Positions 36,563 to 44,615 of a stretch of DNA of 64,000 nt are shown here, piece after piece. Under the pieces are notes generated by a model. That model was not told where the DNA came from. It was given only the letters and a program-made list of their open reading frames with translations, and searched no databases. Each line of letters starts with the position of its first letter. The stretch's first letter is position 1. The DNA is from DATARH01 sp963734125 (GTDB lineage Bacteria > Pseudomonadota > Alphaproteobacteria > ATCC43930 > CGMCC-115725), in NCBI GenBank assembly GCA_963734125.1, contig CAVTGB010000034.1, positions 34,101 to 98,100 on the forward strand. Reading direction: 5' to 3'. The position numbers were made by a program, and so were the translations under genes.

Positions 36563-37414
36563 TCAACCTCTAACCGCCTGCGGGTCGTTGAAGCTGGCAA
36601 CCCCGGTGCCGCGATAGAGGATCTGCGCACTGCGTTCGGCGATGCGCCGGTGCAGCGCCAGCATCTCCGGCGCCATTTCGCTGTGGGGGTGGGGCTCGTG
36701 CGCGAAATGATGAAAGTGGTCGGTGCCGCGCACCAGGGTTGCACTGTCCTCGCCGTCGAGCTGGCGGATATGCGTCGGGATGTAGCGGATCGCAAAGCCG
36801 ATGCGGCGATCCGCCGACGGATTGGGCGCCGAGCCGTGCACGAGGCGCACGTGATGGAGTGACATCTCGCCGGGCTTGAGGATCAGCGGCACCGCCTCGC
36901 CCTCGTCGACCTCGACGGCGACTTCCTGGCCGCGGGTCAACAGGTTGTGGCGGTCGAAGGTGTCGCGGTGCGCGATCTGGTCGAATTTGTGGCTGCCCGG
37001 GATTACCGCCATCGCGCCGTTCTCGATAGTGCTCGGGGTGAGGGCCACCCATGCGGTCGCCACTTCGGGCGCCGACAAGCCCCAATAGGTCGAATCCTGG
37101 TGCCACGAGACAAACGAGGGGCTTACCGCCTCCTTGATGAAGAAGTTGCTGGTCCAGCACAAAAGGTCGGGGCCGAGCACGTCCTCGATCGCGTCGAGGA
37201 GCCGCGGATGGCGGACAAGGTCGGCAAGAAACGGGAAAAGTAGGTGCGACTTATGGCGCAGATCGCCGCGCAACGGCCCACCCGTGCGCGCCTCGACCGC
37301 TTCCAAATTGGCGCGCATCGCTACCGCCTCGCCCTCGTCCATGATGCGGATCGGCGCGAGGTACCCTTGCTCCTGGTATTGCGCGATCTGCGCTTCGCTC
37401 AACAGTTTCGGCAT
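36563..37414 (-). CDS. Phytanoyl-CoA dioxygenase (PhyH) family Fe(II)/2-oxoglutarate oxygenase
   Basis: About 283 residues; start MPKLLSEAQIAQYQEQGYLAP. The iron ligands are visible: HQDSTYW (His and Asp) and the distal HGSAPNPS (His), with 2-oxoglutarate-binding RIGFAIRYIP (Arg). Members hydroxylate small organics, including phytanoyl-CoA, ectoine and phosphonates. The neighbours (RraA-like, class V aminotransferase, PEP mutase superfamily) suggest a catabolic role, but the substrate is open. The active site is intact. Confidence 0.87.
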   Translation of the reverse strand: MPKLLSEAQIAQYQEQGYLAPIRIMDEGEAVAMRANLEAVEARTGGPLRGDLRHKSHLLFPFLADLVRHPRLLDAIEDVLGPDLLCWTSNFFIKEAVSPSFVSWHQDSTYWGLSAPEVATAWVALTPSTIENGAMAVIPGSHKFDQIAHRDTFDRHNLLTRGQEVAVEVDEGEAVPLILKPGEMSLHHVRLVHGSAPNPSADRRIGFAIRYIPTHIRQLDGEDSATLVRGTDHFHHFAHEPHPHSEMAPEMLALHRRIAERSAQILYRGTGVASFNDPQAVRG

Positions 37415-37470
37415 GGCGTCTCTCCGGCGCAACGCGCGCGCTGCCGGGACCGAAGCGGTCCGCGGCGCGA

Positions 37471-38178
37471 TCAGTGGATCTCGTCCTGCTCCTTGTAGGC
37501 CTGGCGCAGCCGCTCGATCGAGAAGCCGGGCTGCTTCGAGGCTTCGATGATGACCCGCTCGCGGCGCGCCAGGAGATCGACCGCAGCAGGAATCTTGGCG
37601 ACCGCGTCGGCCGGGATCACGACCGCGCCGTGGCGGTCGGCGTGGATGATGTCGTTGGCCGAGACGACCATGCCGGCGACCGTGACCGTGCCGCCGAAGT
37701 CGACGAGATGGACATAGGCATGGCTCGGCATCACCGAGCCGGCGAGGACAAAGAAACCCGGCGACATCGCGTCGAGGTCGCGCACCGAGCCGTCGGTGAT
37801 GACGCCGACGCAGCCGAGCCCGGCATGCACATGGGTCTGTACCTCGCCCCAGAACGCGCCGAACCCGGTATCGGGTGCGTCAATGTCCTGGAGCACCGAG
37901 ATGCTGGGCAGCGGCGCGGAGCCGACGTGCTCGTAATAACCGAGGCGAATGCGGTTGGCGGCTTCGCGGTCGCGCGGATGGGGTTCGCGCGAACGGATCA
38001 GCCCGGTGCGGGCAAATCCGACGACCGGTTTCAGCTCGGGAAACGGCGCCACCAGCGGCCGCCGGGTGAAGCCGATCGTCCGGCGCGCCGGCGCCACGAT
38101 CTCGAGCGCGTTACAGATGGTCGGCGTATCAAAGGCGCGCAGGGCTTCCAGGCTCTTGGCATCGGGATGGTCGGGCAT
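37471..38178 (-). CDS. RraA-like / HMG-aldolase family protein
   Basis: About 235 residues; start MPDHPDAKSLEALRAF at 38,176-38,178. The signature VGVITDGSVRDLDAM carries the conserved Asp and Arg of the RraA-like aldolase fold; GAFWGEVQTHVHAGLG and VMPSHAYVHLVDFGG surround it. Relatives cleave 4-hydroxy-4-methyl-2-oxoglutarate or related beta-hydroxyacids, while some annotated RraA proteins regulate RNase E. The neighbouring PhyH and PEP mutase superfamily genes favour the aldolase role. A 56-base gap separates it from the PhyH gene on the same strand. Confidence 0.82.
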   Translation of the reverse strand: MPDHPDAKSLEALRAFDTPTICNALEIVAPARRTIGFTRRPLVAPFPELKPVVGFARTGLIRSREPHPRDREAANRIRLGYYEHVGSAPLPSISVLQDIDAPDTGFGAFWGEVQTHVHAGLGCVGVITDGSVRDLDAMSPGFFVLAGSVMPSHAYVHLVDFGGTVTVAGMVVSANDIIHADRHGAVVIPADAVAKIPAAVDLLARRERVIIEASKQPGFSIERLRQAYKEQDEIH

Positions 38179-38270
38179 TGGGGGCGCTCCGCAGGGGATG
38201 AGATCGGTCGCATGGCTTATGGGCAATAAAGCCGCCCCGCAAGGGCTTTTCCGCGGCGCACCTTTCCCGC

Positions 38271-39473
38271 ATGATCGCCGGGGACCAACCCGATGGCGGC
38301 GCCTCGATTCCGGTGCGTAACTTCCCGCAGTTCGGCCATATCCGGCGCCCGGATTTCCGGCTCGCTGAGGGGGTCGACCACCTCAACCATGGCGGCTATG
38401 GCGCGACGCCGCGCGTCGTGCTCGACGCGGCGCAAGGGTGGCGGCTCCAGATGGAGGCGGACCCCAGCACGTTCTTTCGCCGCGACCTAGTCGGTCTCCT
38501 GCGGCGGGTCGCCGACCGGGTTGCCGGTTTTTTGGGGGGGCGGGGCGAGGACTGGGCGCTTGTCGAGAATGCGACCTCCGGGCTCAACGCGATCATCGCT
38601 TCGCTGGTGCTGGCCCCGGATGACGAGATTTTGTGCCTGTCGCAGGTCTATGGCGCGATCGGCAACGCGCTCTCCTACCATGCCGCGCGCTCGGGCGCGC
38701 GGGTGGTCGAGGTCGCCGTGCCGGTGCCGTTCACCGACCCCGCACCGCTCCTGGAGGCAATCTCCGCCGCGATCGGCCCGCGGACGCGGCTCGCCGTGTT
38801 CGACCACATCACGTCGGCCGGAGCGGTGGTCCTGCCGATCCGCGAGATGGCGGCGCTCTGCCATGCGCAGGGCGTGCCGGTCGCGGTCGACGGCGCTCAT
38901 GCACCCGGCCAGATTGCGCTCGACGTGGCCGGGCTCGGCGTCGATTGGTATGTCGGTAATCTGCATAAATGGGCGTTCGCGGCGAAAGGCACCGCGGTCA
39001 TCTGGTGCGCGCCCGAGCGCCAGGGGAGGCTGCATCCAACCGCGATCTCGCACGGCCTCGGCCAGGGCTTTGCCGCCGAGTTCGACTATACCGGCACCCG
39101 CGACAATTCGGCCTGGCTCGCGGTTCCCGCGGCGCTCGACTATATCGAGGCGTTGGGCGCCGACGCGATCCGCGCCTATAATGCGGCGCTCGCGTGCGAG
39201 GCCGGGGTGATGCTGGCCGAAGCGTGGGGCAGCGAGGCGGCGGCCGCGCCGGAATTTTGCGCGTCGATGGTCTCGGTGAGGCTTCCCGGCGGCACCGCGG
39301 TTGACCGCGACGCGGCACACCGCCTCGCCGCTTGGCTCACCGAAAAACACGCCGTTACCACCGCTGTCATGGCACTCGACGGCGCCCTCTGGGTCCGTGT
39401 TTCGGCGCAAATCTATAACGAGATCGGCGATTACGCGCGCCTCGCCGCAATCGGCAAGACCCTCGGGGTCTAG
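38271..39473 (+). CDS. Class V PLP aminotransferase (isopenicillin-N epimerase-like)
   Basis: 400 residues. The PLP lysine is in YVGNLHKWAFAAKG; VAVDGAHAPGQ and FDHITSAGAVVLP bind the cofactor; the N-terminal HLNHGGYGATPR and ENATSGLNAII are typical of the CefD/NifS-like class V group. It could be an aminotransferase, epimerase or lyase. It opens a plus-strand set with a GYD protein and a PEP mutase superfamily enzyme, and is divergent from the RraA-like gene (92-base gap). Confidence 0.86.
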   Translation: MIAGDQPDGGASIPVRNFPQFGHIRRPDFRLAEGVDHLNHGGYGATPRVVLDAAQGWRLQMEADPSTFFRRDLVGLLRRVADRVAGFLGGRGEDWALVENATSGLNAIIASLVLAPDDEILCLSQVYGAIGNALSYHAARSGARVVEVAVPVPFTDPAPLLEAISAAIGPRTRLAVFDHITSAGAVVLPIREMAALCHAQGVPVAVDGAHAPGQIALDVAGLGVDWYVGNLHKWAFAAKGTAVIWCAPERQGRLHPTAISHGLGQGFAAEFDYTGTRDNSAWLAVPAALDYIEALGADAIRAYNAALACEAGVMLAEAWGSEAAAAPEFCASMVSVRLPGGTAVDRDAAHRLAAWLTEKHAVTTAVMALDGALWVRVSAQIYNEIGDYARLAAIGKTLGV

Positions 39474-39554
39474 ATCTTGTCCGATCCCGATCGCTCAGCC
39501 ATCATGGCCGGGCAGACTGTCGCCCCAAGCCGACAGGAGCGAAGGGAGGTCGCC

Positions 39555-39848
39555 GTGCCCAGTTACGTCATGCTCGCAAATTGGACCGACCAGGGCGCCC
39601 GGCAGGTCAAGGATTCGCCAAAGCGGCTGGCCGCCGCCAAAAAGGCGCTCGTCGAAATGGGCGGCGAATTCAAGACGCTCTACATGACGATGGGCGACTT
39701 TGACCTGATCGTCATCTACGAGGCGCCGGACGACGCGGTGGCGGCGCGCTTTACCCTCTTGCTCGCGCAGATGGGAGCGGTGCGGACGCGCACCCTGAAG
39801 GCGTTTCCCGAGGCCGCCTACCGCGAGATCATCAACTCGCTCGGCTGA
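39555..39848 (+). CDS. GYD domain protein
   Basis: About 97 residues from a GTG start at 39,555, preceded by AAGGGAGGT (39,542-39,550), an excellent ribosome site. The sequence MPSYVMLANWTDQGARQVKDSP, GEFKTLYMTMGDFDLIVIYEAPDD, then TRTLKAFPEAAYREII fits the GYD family (GD-F-D in place of GYD). These small ferredoxin-like proteins are of unknown function. It is 17 bases from the next gene and likely cotranscribed. Confidence 0.87.
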   Translation: MPSYVMLANWTDQGARQVKDSPKRLAAAKKALVEMGGEFKTLYMTMGDFDLIVIYEAPDDAVAARFTLLLAQMGAVRTRTLKAFPEAAYREIINSLG

Positions 39849-39865
39849 CGGGGCGGGAGGGCCGG

Positions 39866-40762
39866 ATGACCCCGAAGACCCACCGATTGCGCGAACTCCT
39901 GGCCGGCAGCGAATTTCTCTACATGCCGTCAGCGGCGACTCCGCTCGAAGGCCGGCTGGCCGAGGCGATGGGAACCCCGCTGGTTTATACCGGCGGCTAT
40001 GTCAGCGGCGCCTCGCGCGCGATCAGCGAGCCGTTGTTGACGATGGACGAGCAGGTGCGGATCGCCGGCGAGGTCGCGCGCGCGATCGCCGTGCCGCTCG
40101 TCGCCGATGCCGGCGCCGGCTTTGGCGAGCCGCTGCATACGATGCGTACGGTGCGCGAGTTCGCCGCCGCCGGGATCGCCGGGATCCATATCGAGGACCA
40201 GCTATACCCGAAGCGGGCGCATTATCACGCCTATCAGGTGCACGCGATCCCGCGCGCCGAATTTGTCGCAAAAATCAAGTATGCCTGCCTGCAACGCGCC
40301 GAGACCGATCCGGATTTCGTGATCATCGCGCGCTCTGATACGTGCCGCGAGTTCGGCCTCGACGAGGCGATCGGGCGGGTCAATGACGCAGCCGAGGTCG
40401 GCGCCGATCTGGGCCTCATATTCCCGCGCAATCCCGAGGAGGCCGCGGCGGCGCCACGGCTGGCAAAGGTGCCGCTCGTCTGGGTGCAGAGCCGCGGCAA
40501 TCGCGACGGGCGCCCGATCCTGCCGCTCGGGGACTTGCGGGCGATGGGTTATCGCGGCTGCATCGACGCCCAGATCCTCATCGGCGTCGCGCTCGATGCG
40601 ATGAAGCGGGCGCTCGCCGAGATCATGGCGACCGGCAGCCACACGGGCCTCAGCACCGGTGAATTCGTGGCGTTGCGCAAGGAAATCGAGGATCTGATCG
40701 GGCTCGACGCCTATTACCGGATCGAGGCCGAGACGGTCGAGCCAGGCAGCCGGCCAGCCTGA
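39866..40762 (+). CDS. Isocitrate lyase/PEP mutase superfamily enzyme without the Cys-Gly-His loop
   Basis: 298 residues, TIM barrel. Conserved metal and substrate residues: VYTGGYVSGAS, LVADAGAGFGEP, GIHIEDQLYPKRAHYH and IARSDTCREFGLDEAI. The catalytic loop that reads KKCGH or KRCGH in lyases is KRAHYH here, so the usual cysteine is missing, and the PEP mutase EDK..KTNS loop is absent too. A hydrolase, decarboxylase or phosphonopyruvate-type enzyme of a divergent subgroup is possible. It ends the plus-strand set. Confidence 0.83.
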   Translation: MTPKTHRLRELLAGSEFLYMPSAATPLEGRLAEAMGTPLVYTGGYVSGASRAISEPLLTMDEQVRIAGEVARAIAVPLVADAGAGFGEPLHTMRTVREFAAAGIAGIHIEDQLYPKRAHYHAYQVHAIPRAEFVAKIKYACLQRAETDPDFVIIARSDTCREFGLDEAIGRVNDAAEVGADLGLIFPRNPEEAAAAPRLAKVPLVWVQSRGNRDGRPILPLGDLRAMGYRGCIDAQILIGVALDAMKRALAEIMATGSHTGLSTGEFVALRKEIEDLIGLDAYYRIEAETVEPGSRPA

Positions 40763-40848
40763 GTATTCCTTTTAAAACCGCATGCCCGGCGAAAGCTGGT
40801 CACGCCCGAGGATCCCTCAGCATCGACTGCTCCTGGGCGCTCGCATGG

Positions 40849-42453
40849 TCAGGTGGCGGCTTGCTTCAACACCATGTCTGCCGCCTTTTCGCCAATCATG
40901 ATCGATGGCGCGTTGGTATTGCCCGAGGTCAGTGTCGGCATGATCGAGGCATCGGCCACCCGCAGTCCCTGGATGCCGATGACGCGAAGCTGCGCGTCGA
41001 CGACAGCCATCGGATCGGAGCCCATCTTGCAGGTCCCGACCGGGTGATAGGTGGTTTCCGCCGCGCGTTTGATCCAGTCCAGTATTTCGTCGTCGGTTGT
41101 TCGGTCGGCGCCGGGGGCGACTTCGGTTACTTGAAACGGGGCCATTGCCGGTGCGGTCATGATGGCGCGGGCGATGCGCACGGCGCGCACGGTCAATTCC
41201 GCATCGGGGGCCGCCGACAAAAAGTTGAAATTGATCGCCGGCGCCCGGCGCGGGTCGGCCGCGGTGATGTGGATGTGACCCTTGCTTTCCGGGCGCATCG
41301 GGTGGGCGTACAAGGTGACGCCGGACTGCCGGGAGATCCGCGGGCCCTTGGGGCCAGGGTCGGTCAGCATCGGGATCAACCCGAGCATCAGGTCGGGCGC
41401 TTCCAGGCCCTCGCGCGAGCGGACAAAGGCGCGCAGCGGCGCTCCCGCCATCGCCAGCATACCCTTCCTGAAGAACGCGTAACGCAACGCCTGCTGGACG
41501 AGACCGAGGCCGCGTCCACGGTCGTTGAAGGTGATGCCTCGCTTGCCGATCAACCAGCGCGTGCGAGGGACGTAGTGGTCGCGCAGGTTCTCGCCGACGC
41601 CGGGCAGCGCGTGACGCACCTCGATCCCGAGAGTGCGCAGGCGCTCGGGCTGGCCGATGCCGGACAACTCCAGGAGTTGCGGCGAGTTGATCGTGCCGCC
41701 GCTGACCACGACCTCGCGCGCCGCCGCGGCCTCGCGTAACTCGCCGCCCACGGAATAGCGGACGCCGGTGCAGCGCTTGCCGTCGAGGACGAGGGCCTCG
41801 GTCAATGCGCCGGTCTGGATGCGCAGGTTCTGGCGGTTGCGGATCGGATCGAGGTAGCAGCGCGCCGTGCTCATCCGGCGCCCGCCGGCGATCGTCGTCT
41901 GGCTCATCGCGATGCCTTCTTGGCTCGCGCCGTTGTAATCCGGGTTGTGCGGGATCCCGACTTCGCCCGCGGCCTTGATCATTGTGGCGAAGATCGGATC
42001 GCGCGGCTCCGGGTTGGTGACGCGCAAGGGGCCACTGCGGCCGCGCAACGCCTCATCGCCACCCCCGGCATAACTTTCCATGCGCTTGAAGAAGGGGAGG
42101 ACGTCCTGGTAGCTCCAGCCCTGGTTGCCCAGCTGCGCCCAGGTGTCGAAGTCCTGCGCCTGGCCGCGCACGAAGACCATTCCGTTGATCGAGCTCGAGC
42201 CGCCGAGCAGTTTGCCGCGCGGCACCGGGAGTGCGCGGCCGTTGGTGCTGGCCTCGGGCTCGGAAGAATAGAGCCAGTTGGCCGCGGGATTCTTGATCAG
42301 CCGGGCCATGCCGACCGGGATCGCCGACCAGGGGTGACTGGCCGCCCCCGCTTCCAGGAGCAGCACCGTGTTGCGCGGGTCCGCCGAAAGCCGGTGCGCC
42401 ACCGCCGCCCCGGCCGAGCCGGCGCCGACAACGATGTAGTCATAGGTATCCAT
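40849..42453 (-). CDS. GMC family FAD oxidoreductase (choline dehydrogenase-like)
   Basis: About 534 residues. FAD-binding VVGAGSAGAAVAHRLS, the GMC signatures GGSSSINGMVFVRG and SGGTINSPQLLELSGIG, and the catalytic pair TYHPVGTCKMG (His) and SGNTNAPSIMIGEKAA (Asn) are all intact. It oxidises an alcohol group of an unknown substrate. The start MDTYDY (42,451-42,453) is spaced about ten bases after GGGAG; an in-frame ATG three codons upstream is the alternative. A second GMC gene is divergent, 98 bases away. Confidence 0.9.
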   Translation of the reverse strand: MDTYDYIVVGAGSAGAAVAHRLSADPRNTVLLLEAGAASHPWSAIPVGMARLIKNPAANWLYSSEPEASTNGRALPVPRGKLLGGSSSINGMVFVRGQAQDFDTWAQLGNQGWSYQDVLPFFKRMESYAGGGDEALRGRSGPLRVTNPEPRDPIFATMIKAAGEVGIPHNPDYNGASQEGIAMSQTTIAGGRRMSTARCYLDPIRNRQNLRIQTGALTEALVLDGKRCTGVRYSVGGELREAAAAREVVVSGGTINSPQLLELSGIGQPERLRTLGIEVRHALPGVGENLRDHYVPRTRWLIGKRGITFNDRGRGLGLVQQALRYAFFRKGMLAMAGAPLRAFVRSREGLEAPDLMLGLIPMLTDPGPKGPRISRQSGVTLYAHPMRPESKGHIHITAADPRRAPAINFNFLSAAPDAELTVRAVRIARAIMTAPAMAPFQVTEVAPGADRTTDDEILDWIKRAAETTYHPVGTCKMGSDPMAVVDAQLRVIGIQGLRVADASIMPTLTSGNTNAPSIMIGEKAADMVLKQAAT

Positions 42454-42551
42454 GTCACGCATGCTCCCGCCAATCGCCGCCAATTCTAATACACTGGCTT
42501 GCCCCGGAGTCGATCGGCGGTATGTTGGCCTCGGGGAGTGGGGAGACCGGC

Positions 42552-44150
42552 ATGAACGATCCCGTCGATGTGCTGATCATTGGCGCCGGCGCGTCCGGCG
42601 CGGCCGTGGCGTGGAGCCTCGCCGAAACGAAGATGCACATCCTTTGCCTCGAACAGGGCGGTTGGATGAACCCGGCGACCTACCCGAGCACCGGCCGCGA
42701 CTGGGAGGCGCGCGCCTTCGCCGACTATTCCCCCAGCCCCAACATCCGCGCCCGGCCCGAAGACTACCCGATCAACGACGACAATTCGCCGATCAAGGTG
42801 GTCAACTTCAATGGCGTCGGCGGCGGCACCATAATGTACACGGCGCACTTCCCACGCCTGCATCCTTCCGATTTCCGCGTGAAGAGCCTCGATGGCGTCG
42901 CTGAAGATTGGCCGATCGATTACGACACGCTGGCCCCGTTCTTCGAGGAGAACGACCGGATGATGGGGGTCTCCGGCCTCGCCGGCGATCCCGGCGTGCC
43001 GCCGCGAAACCCGCCGATGCCCCCACTACCGCTCGGCCGCTCCGGTCCCCTTTTGGGAGCGGCGATGAACCGGCTGGGCTGGCATTGGTGGCCCTCCGAT
43101 ACCACGGTCGCCACCGTCGATTACGAGGGGCGCGCACGCTGCATCAATCTCGGCCATTGCACGCCAGCTTGTGCGCAAGGGTCGAAAGCGAGCACCGACA
43201 TCACCTACTGGCCGGTGGCGCGGCGGGCCGGGGTCGAACTGCGCACCCACTGCCGGGTGCGCGAGATCACCACCAACGAAGACGGCATGGCCGCCGGCGT
43301 CGTCTATTACGATGAGAATGGAGTTGAGCAATTTCAGGCCGCCGAGGTCGTGGTGCTCGCCTGCAACGGGGTGGGGACGCCGCGGTTGTTGCTGAATTCC
43401 GCATCCGGACGGTTCCCCAACGGGCTCGCCAACTCGAGCGGCCTCGTCGGCAAAAACCTGATGTTCCACCCCTATGCCCAGGTCTACGGCTATGTCGATG
43501 CGGCAACCGACAGCAACCGCGCGCCTCCGACCTGCCTGTGGAGCAAGGAGTTCTACGAAACCGACCGGGCGCGCGGCTTTGTCCGCGGCTACACGTTCCA
43601 GTTCGGGCGCGGCGTCGGTCCGGTCGCCGAGGCCGTCGCCAGCGAAGCCAAGGGGATCCTACCCTGGGGCACGGGCCATCATGCCGCCTTCCGCCGTCTC
43701 AACGGCCACCGCCTCGGCCTCTCGGCGATCTGCGAGGATCTGCCGGAGGAGCATAATCGCGTCACCCTCGATCCCGTCCTGAAGGACACCAGCGGCATCC
43801 CGGCGCCGCGGATCGACTACCGGATCGGCGACAACACCGCTCGGATGATGGAGCACGGCATCGCCCGCGCGAAAGACATCCTCGCCGCGGCGGGGGCGAG
43901 CGAGATTTGCGTCAACAGCCCCATTCTCTACGGCGGGTGGCACCTCCTTGGGACCGCCCGAATGGGTCTCGACCCCGCTCGCTCGGTCGTCAACGAATGG
44001 GGCCGGTCGCACGATGTGAAGAACCTCTTCATCGTCGACGGCAGCGTGTTCGTCACCTCCGGCGGGGTCAACCCGACCTCCACCATCCAGGCTCTGGCGC
44101 TCTACATCGCCGATCAGATGAAAGAGCGCCTCGCGAACTTGTTCGATTGA
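42552..44150 (+). CDS. GMC family oxidoreductase, gluconate 2-dehydrogenase large-subunit type
   Basis: About 532 residues. FAD-binding LIIGAGASGAAVAWSLAE, GVGGGTIMYTAHFPR, NLGHCTPACAQGSK (cysteine-bearing, as in the gluconate dehydrogenase group), ILYGGWHLLGTARMG (catalytic His) and GGVNPTSTIQALAL (Asn). It belongs with membrane or periplasmic flavoprotein dehydrogenases for sugars or alcohols. The start has GGGGAG upstream. The next gene, 8 bases later, encodes the matching small subunit. No cytochrome c subunit follows. Confidence 0.89.
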   Translation: MNDPVDVLIIGAGASGAAVAWSLAETKMHILCLEQGGWMNPATYPSTGRDWEARAFADYSPSPNIRARPEDYPINDDNSPIKVVNFNGVGGGTIMYTAHFPRLHPSDFRVKSLDGVAEDWPIDYDTLAPFFEENDRMMGVSGLAGDPGVPPRNPPMPPLPLGRSGPLLGAAMNRLGWHWWPSDTTVATVDYEGRARCINLGHCTPACAQGSKASTDITYWPVARRAGVELRTHCRVREITTNEDGMAAGVVYYDENGVEQFQAAEVVVLACNGVGTPRLLLNSASGRFPNGLANSSGLVGKNLMFHPYAQVYGYVDAATDSNRAPPTCLWSKEFYETDRARGFVRGYTFQFGRGVGPVAEAVASEAKGILPWGTGHHAAFRRLNGHRLGLSAICEDLPEEHNRVTLDPVLKDTSGIPAPRIDYRIGDNTARMMEHGIARAKDILAAAGASEICVNSPILYGGWHLLGTARMGLDPARSVVNEWGRSHDVKNLFIVDGSVFVTSGGVNPTSTIQALALYIADQMKERLANLFD

Positions 44151-44158
44151 GACAGGCG

Positions 44159-44605
44159 ATGTCGACAGACGCCCCACTCACCCAAGTCGAGCGCGACGAT
44201 CTTCGCGCCATCTGTGGCATCATCATCCCGGCGAGCGCCGAATTCGATGTGCCCGGCGCCGATGATCCCGCGATCCAGGCCGACATCGTGGCGACGCTGG
44301 GCCGCGACGCGGGCCATGTGCGCGACGCGCTCGATCAGCTTGGCGCCCTTGCCGGGCAGCCGTTTGCCGGTCTCGATCCGGCTCGGCGAGAGGCGGTGGC
44401 CATGGAGCTGCGCGCGGCGGGCGGGGCGGCGGTGGCGACGCTGACCCGGGTGGTCCTGCAATGCTATTACCGCGACGATCGCGTCGTGCGGTCACTCGGA
44501 TTGGAGCCGCGGCCGCCCTATCCGAAGGGGCACGTGCTCGAGGAGGGTGACTGGTCGCTCCTCGACCCGGTCCGGGCGCGGCCGCCGATGTGGCGGCGCG
44601 CGTAA
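44159..44605 (+). CDS. Gluconate 2-dehydrogenase subunit 3-like protein lacking a Tat signal
   Basis: 148 residues. The segment LTQVERDDLRAICGIIIPASAEFDVPGADD, followed by helical repeats and VVLQCYYRDDRVVRSLGLEPRPPYPKG, is the subunit-3 family. Classic members carry an N-terminal Tat signal that exports the flavoprotein complex; here the protein starts directly at the domain. The pair with the preceding GMC gene may therefore work in the cytoplasm, or the complex may use another export route. Confidence 0.85.
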   Translation: MSTDAPLTQVERDDLRAICGIIIPASAEFDVPGADDPAIQADIVATLGRDAGHVRDALDQLGALAGQPFAGLDPARREAVAMELRAAGGAAVATLTRVVLQCYYRDDRVVRSLGLEPRPPYPKGHVLEEGDWSLLDPVRARPPMWRRA

Positions 44606-44615
44606 CGCGCGTCGA

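Noticed and set aside
38227..38251. Terminator-like AAAGCC...GGCTTTT hairpin between divergent genes
   Set aside because: The stem is short and imperfect and lies between two gene starts, where a terminator is not expected.
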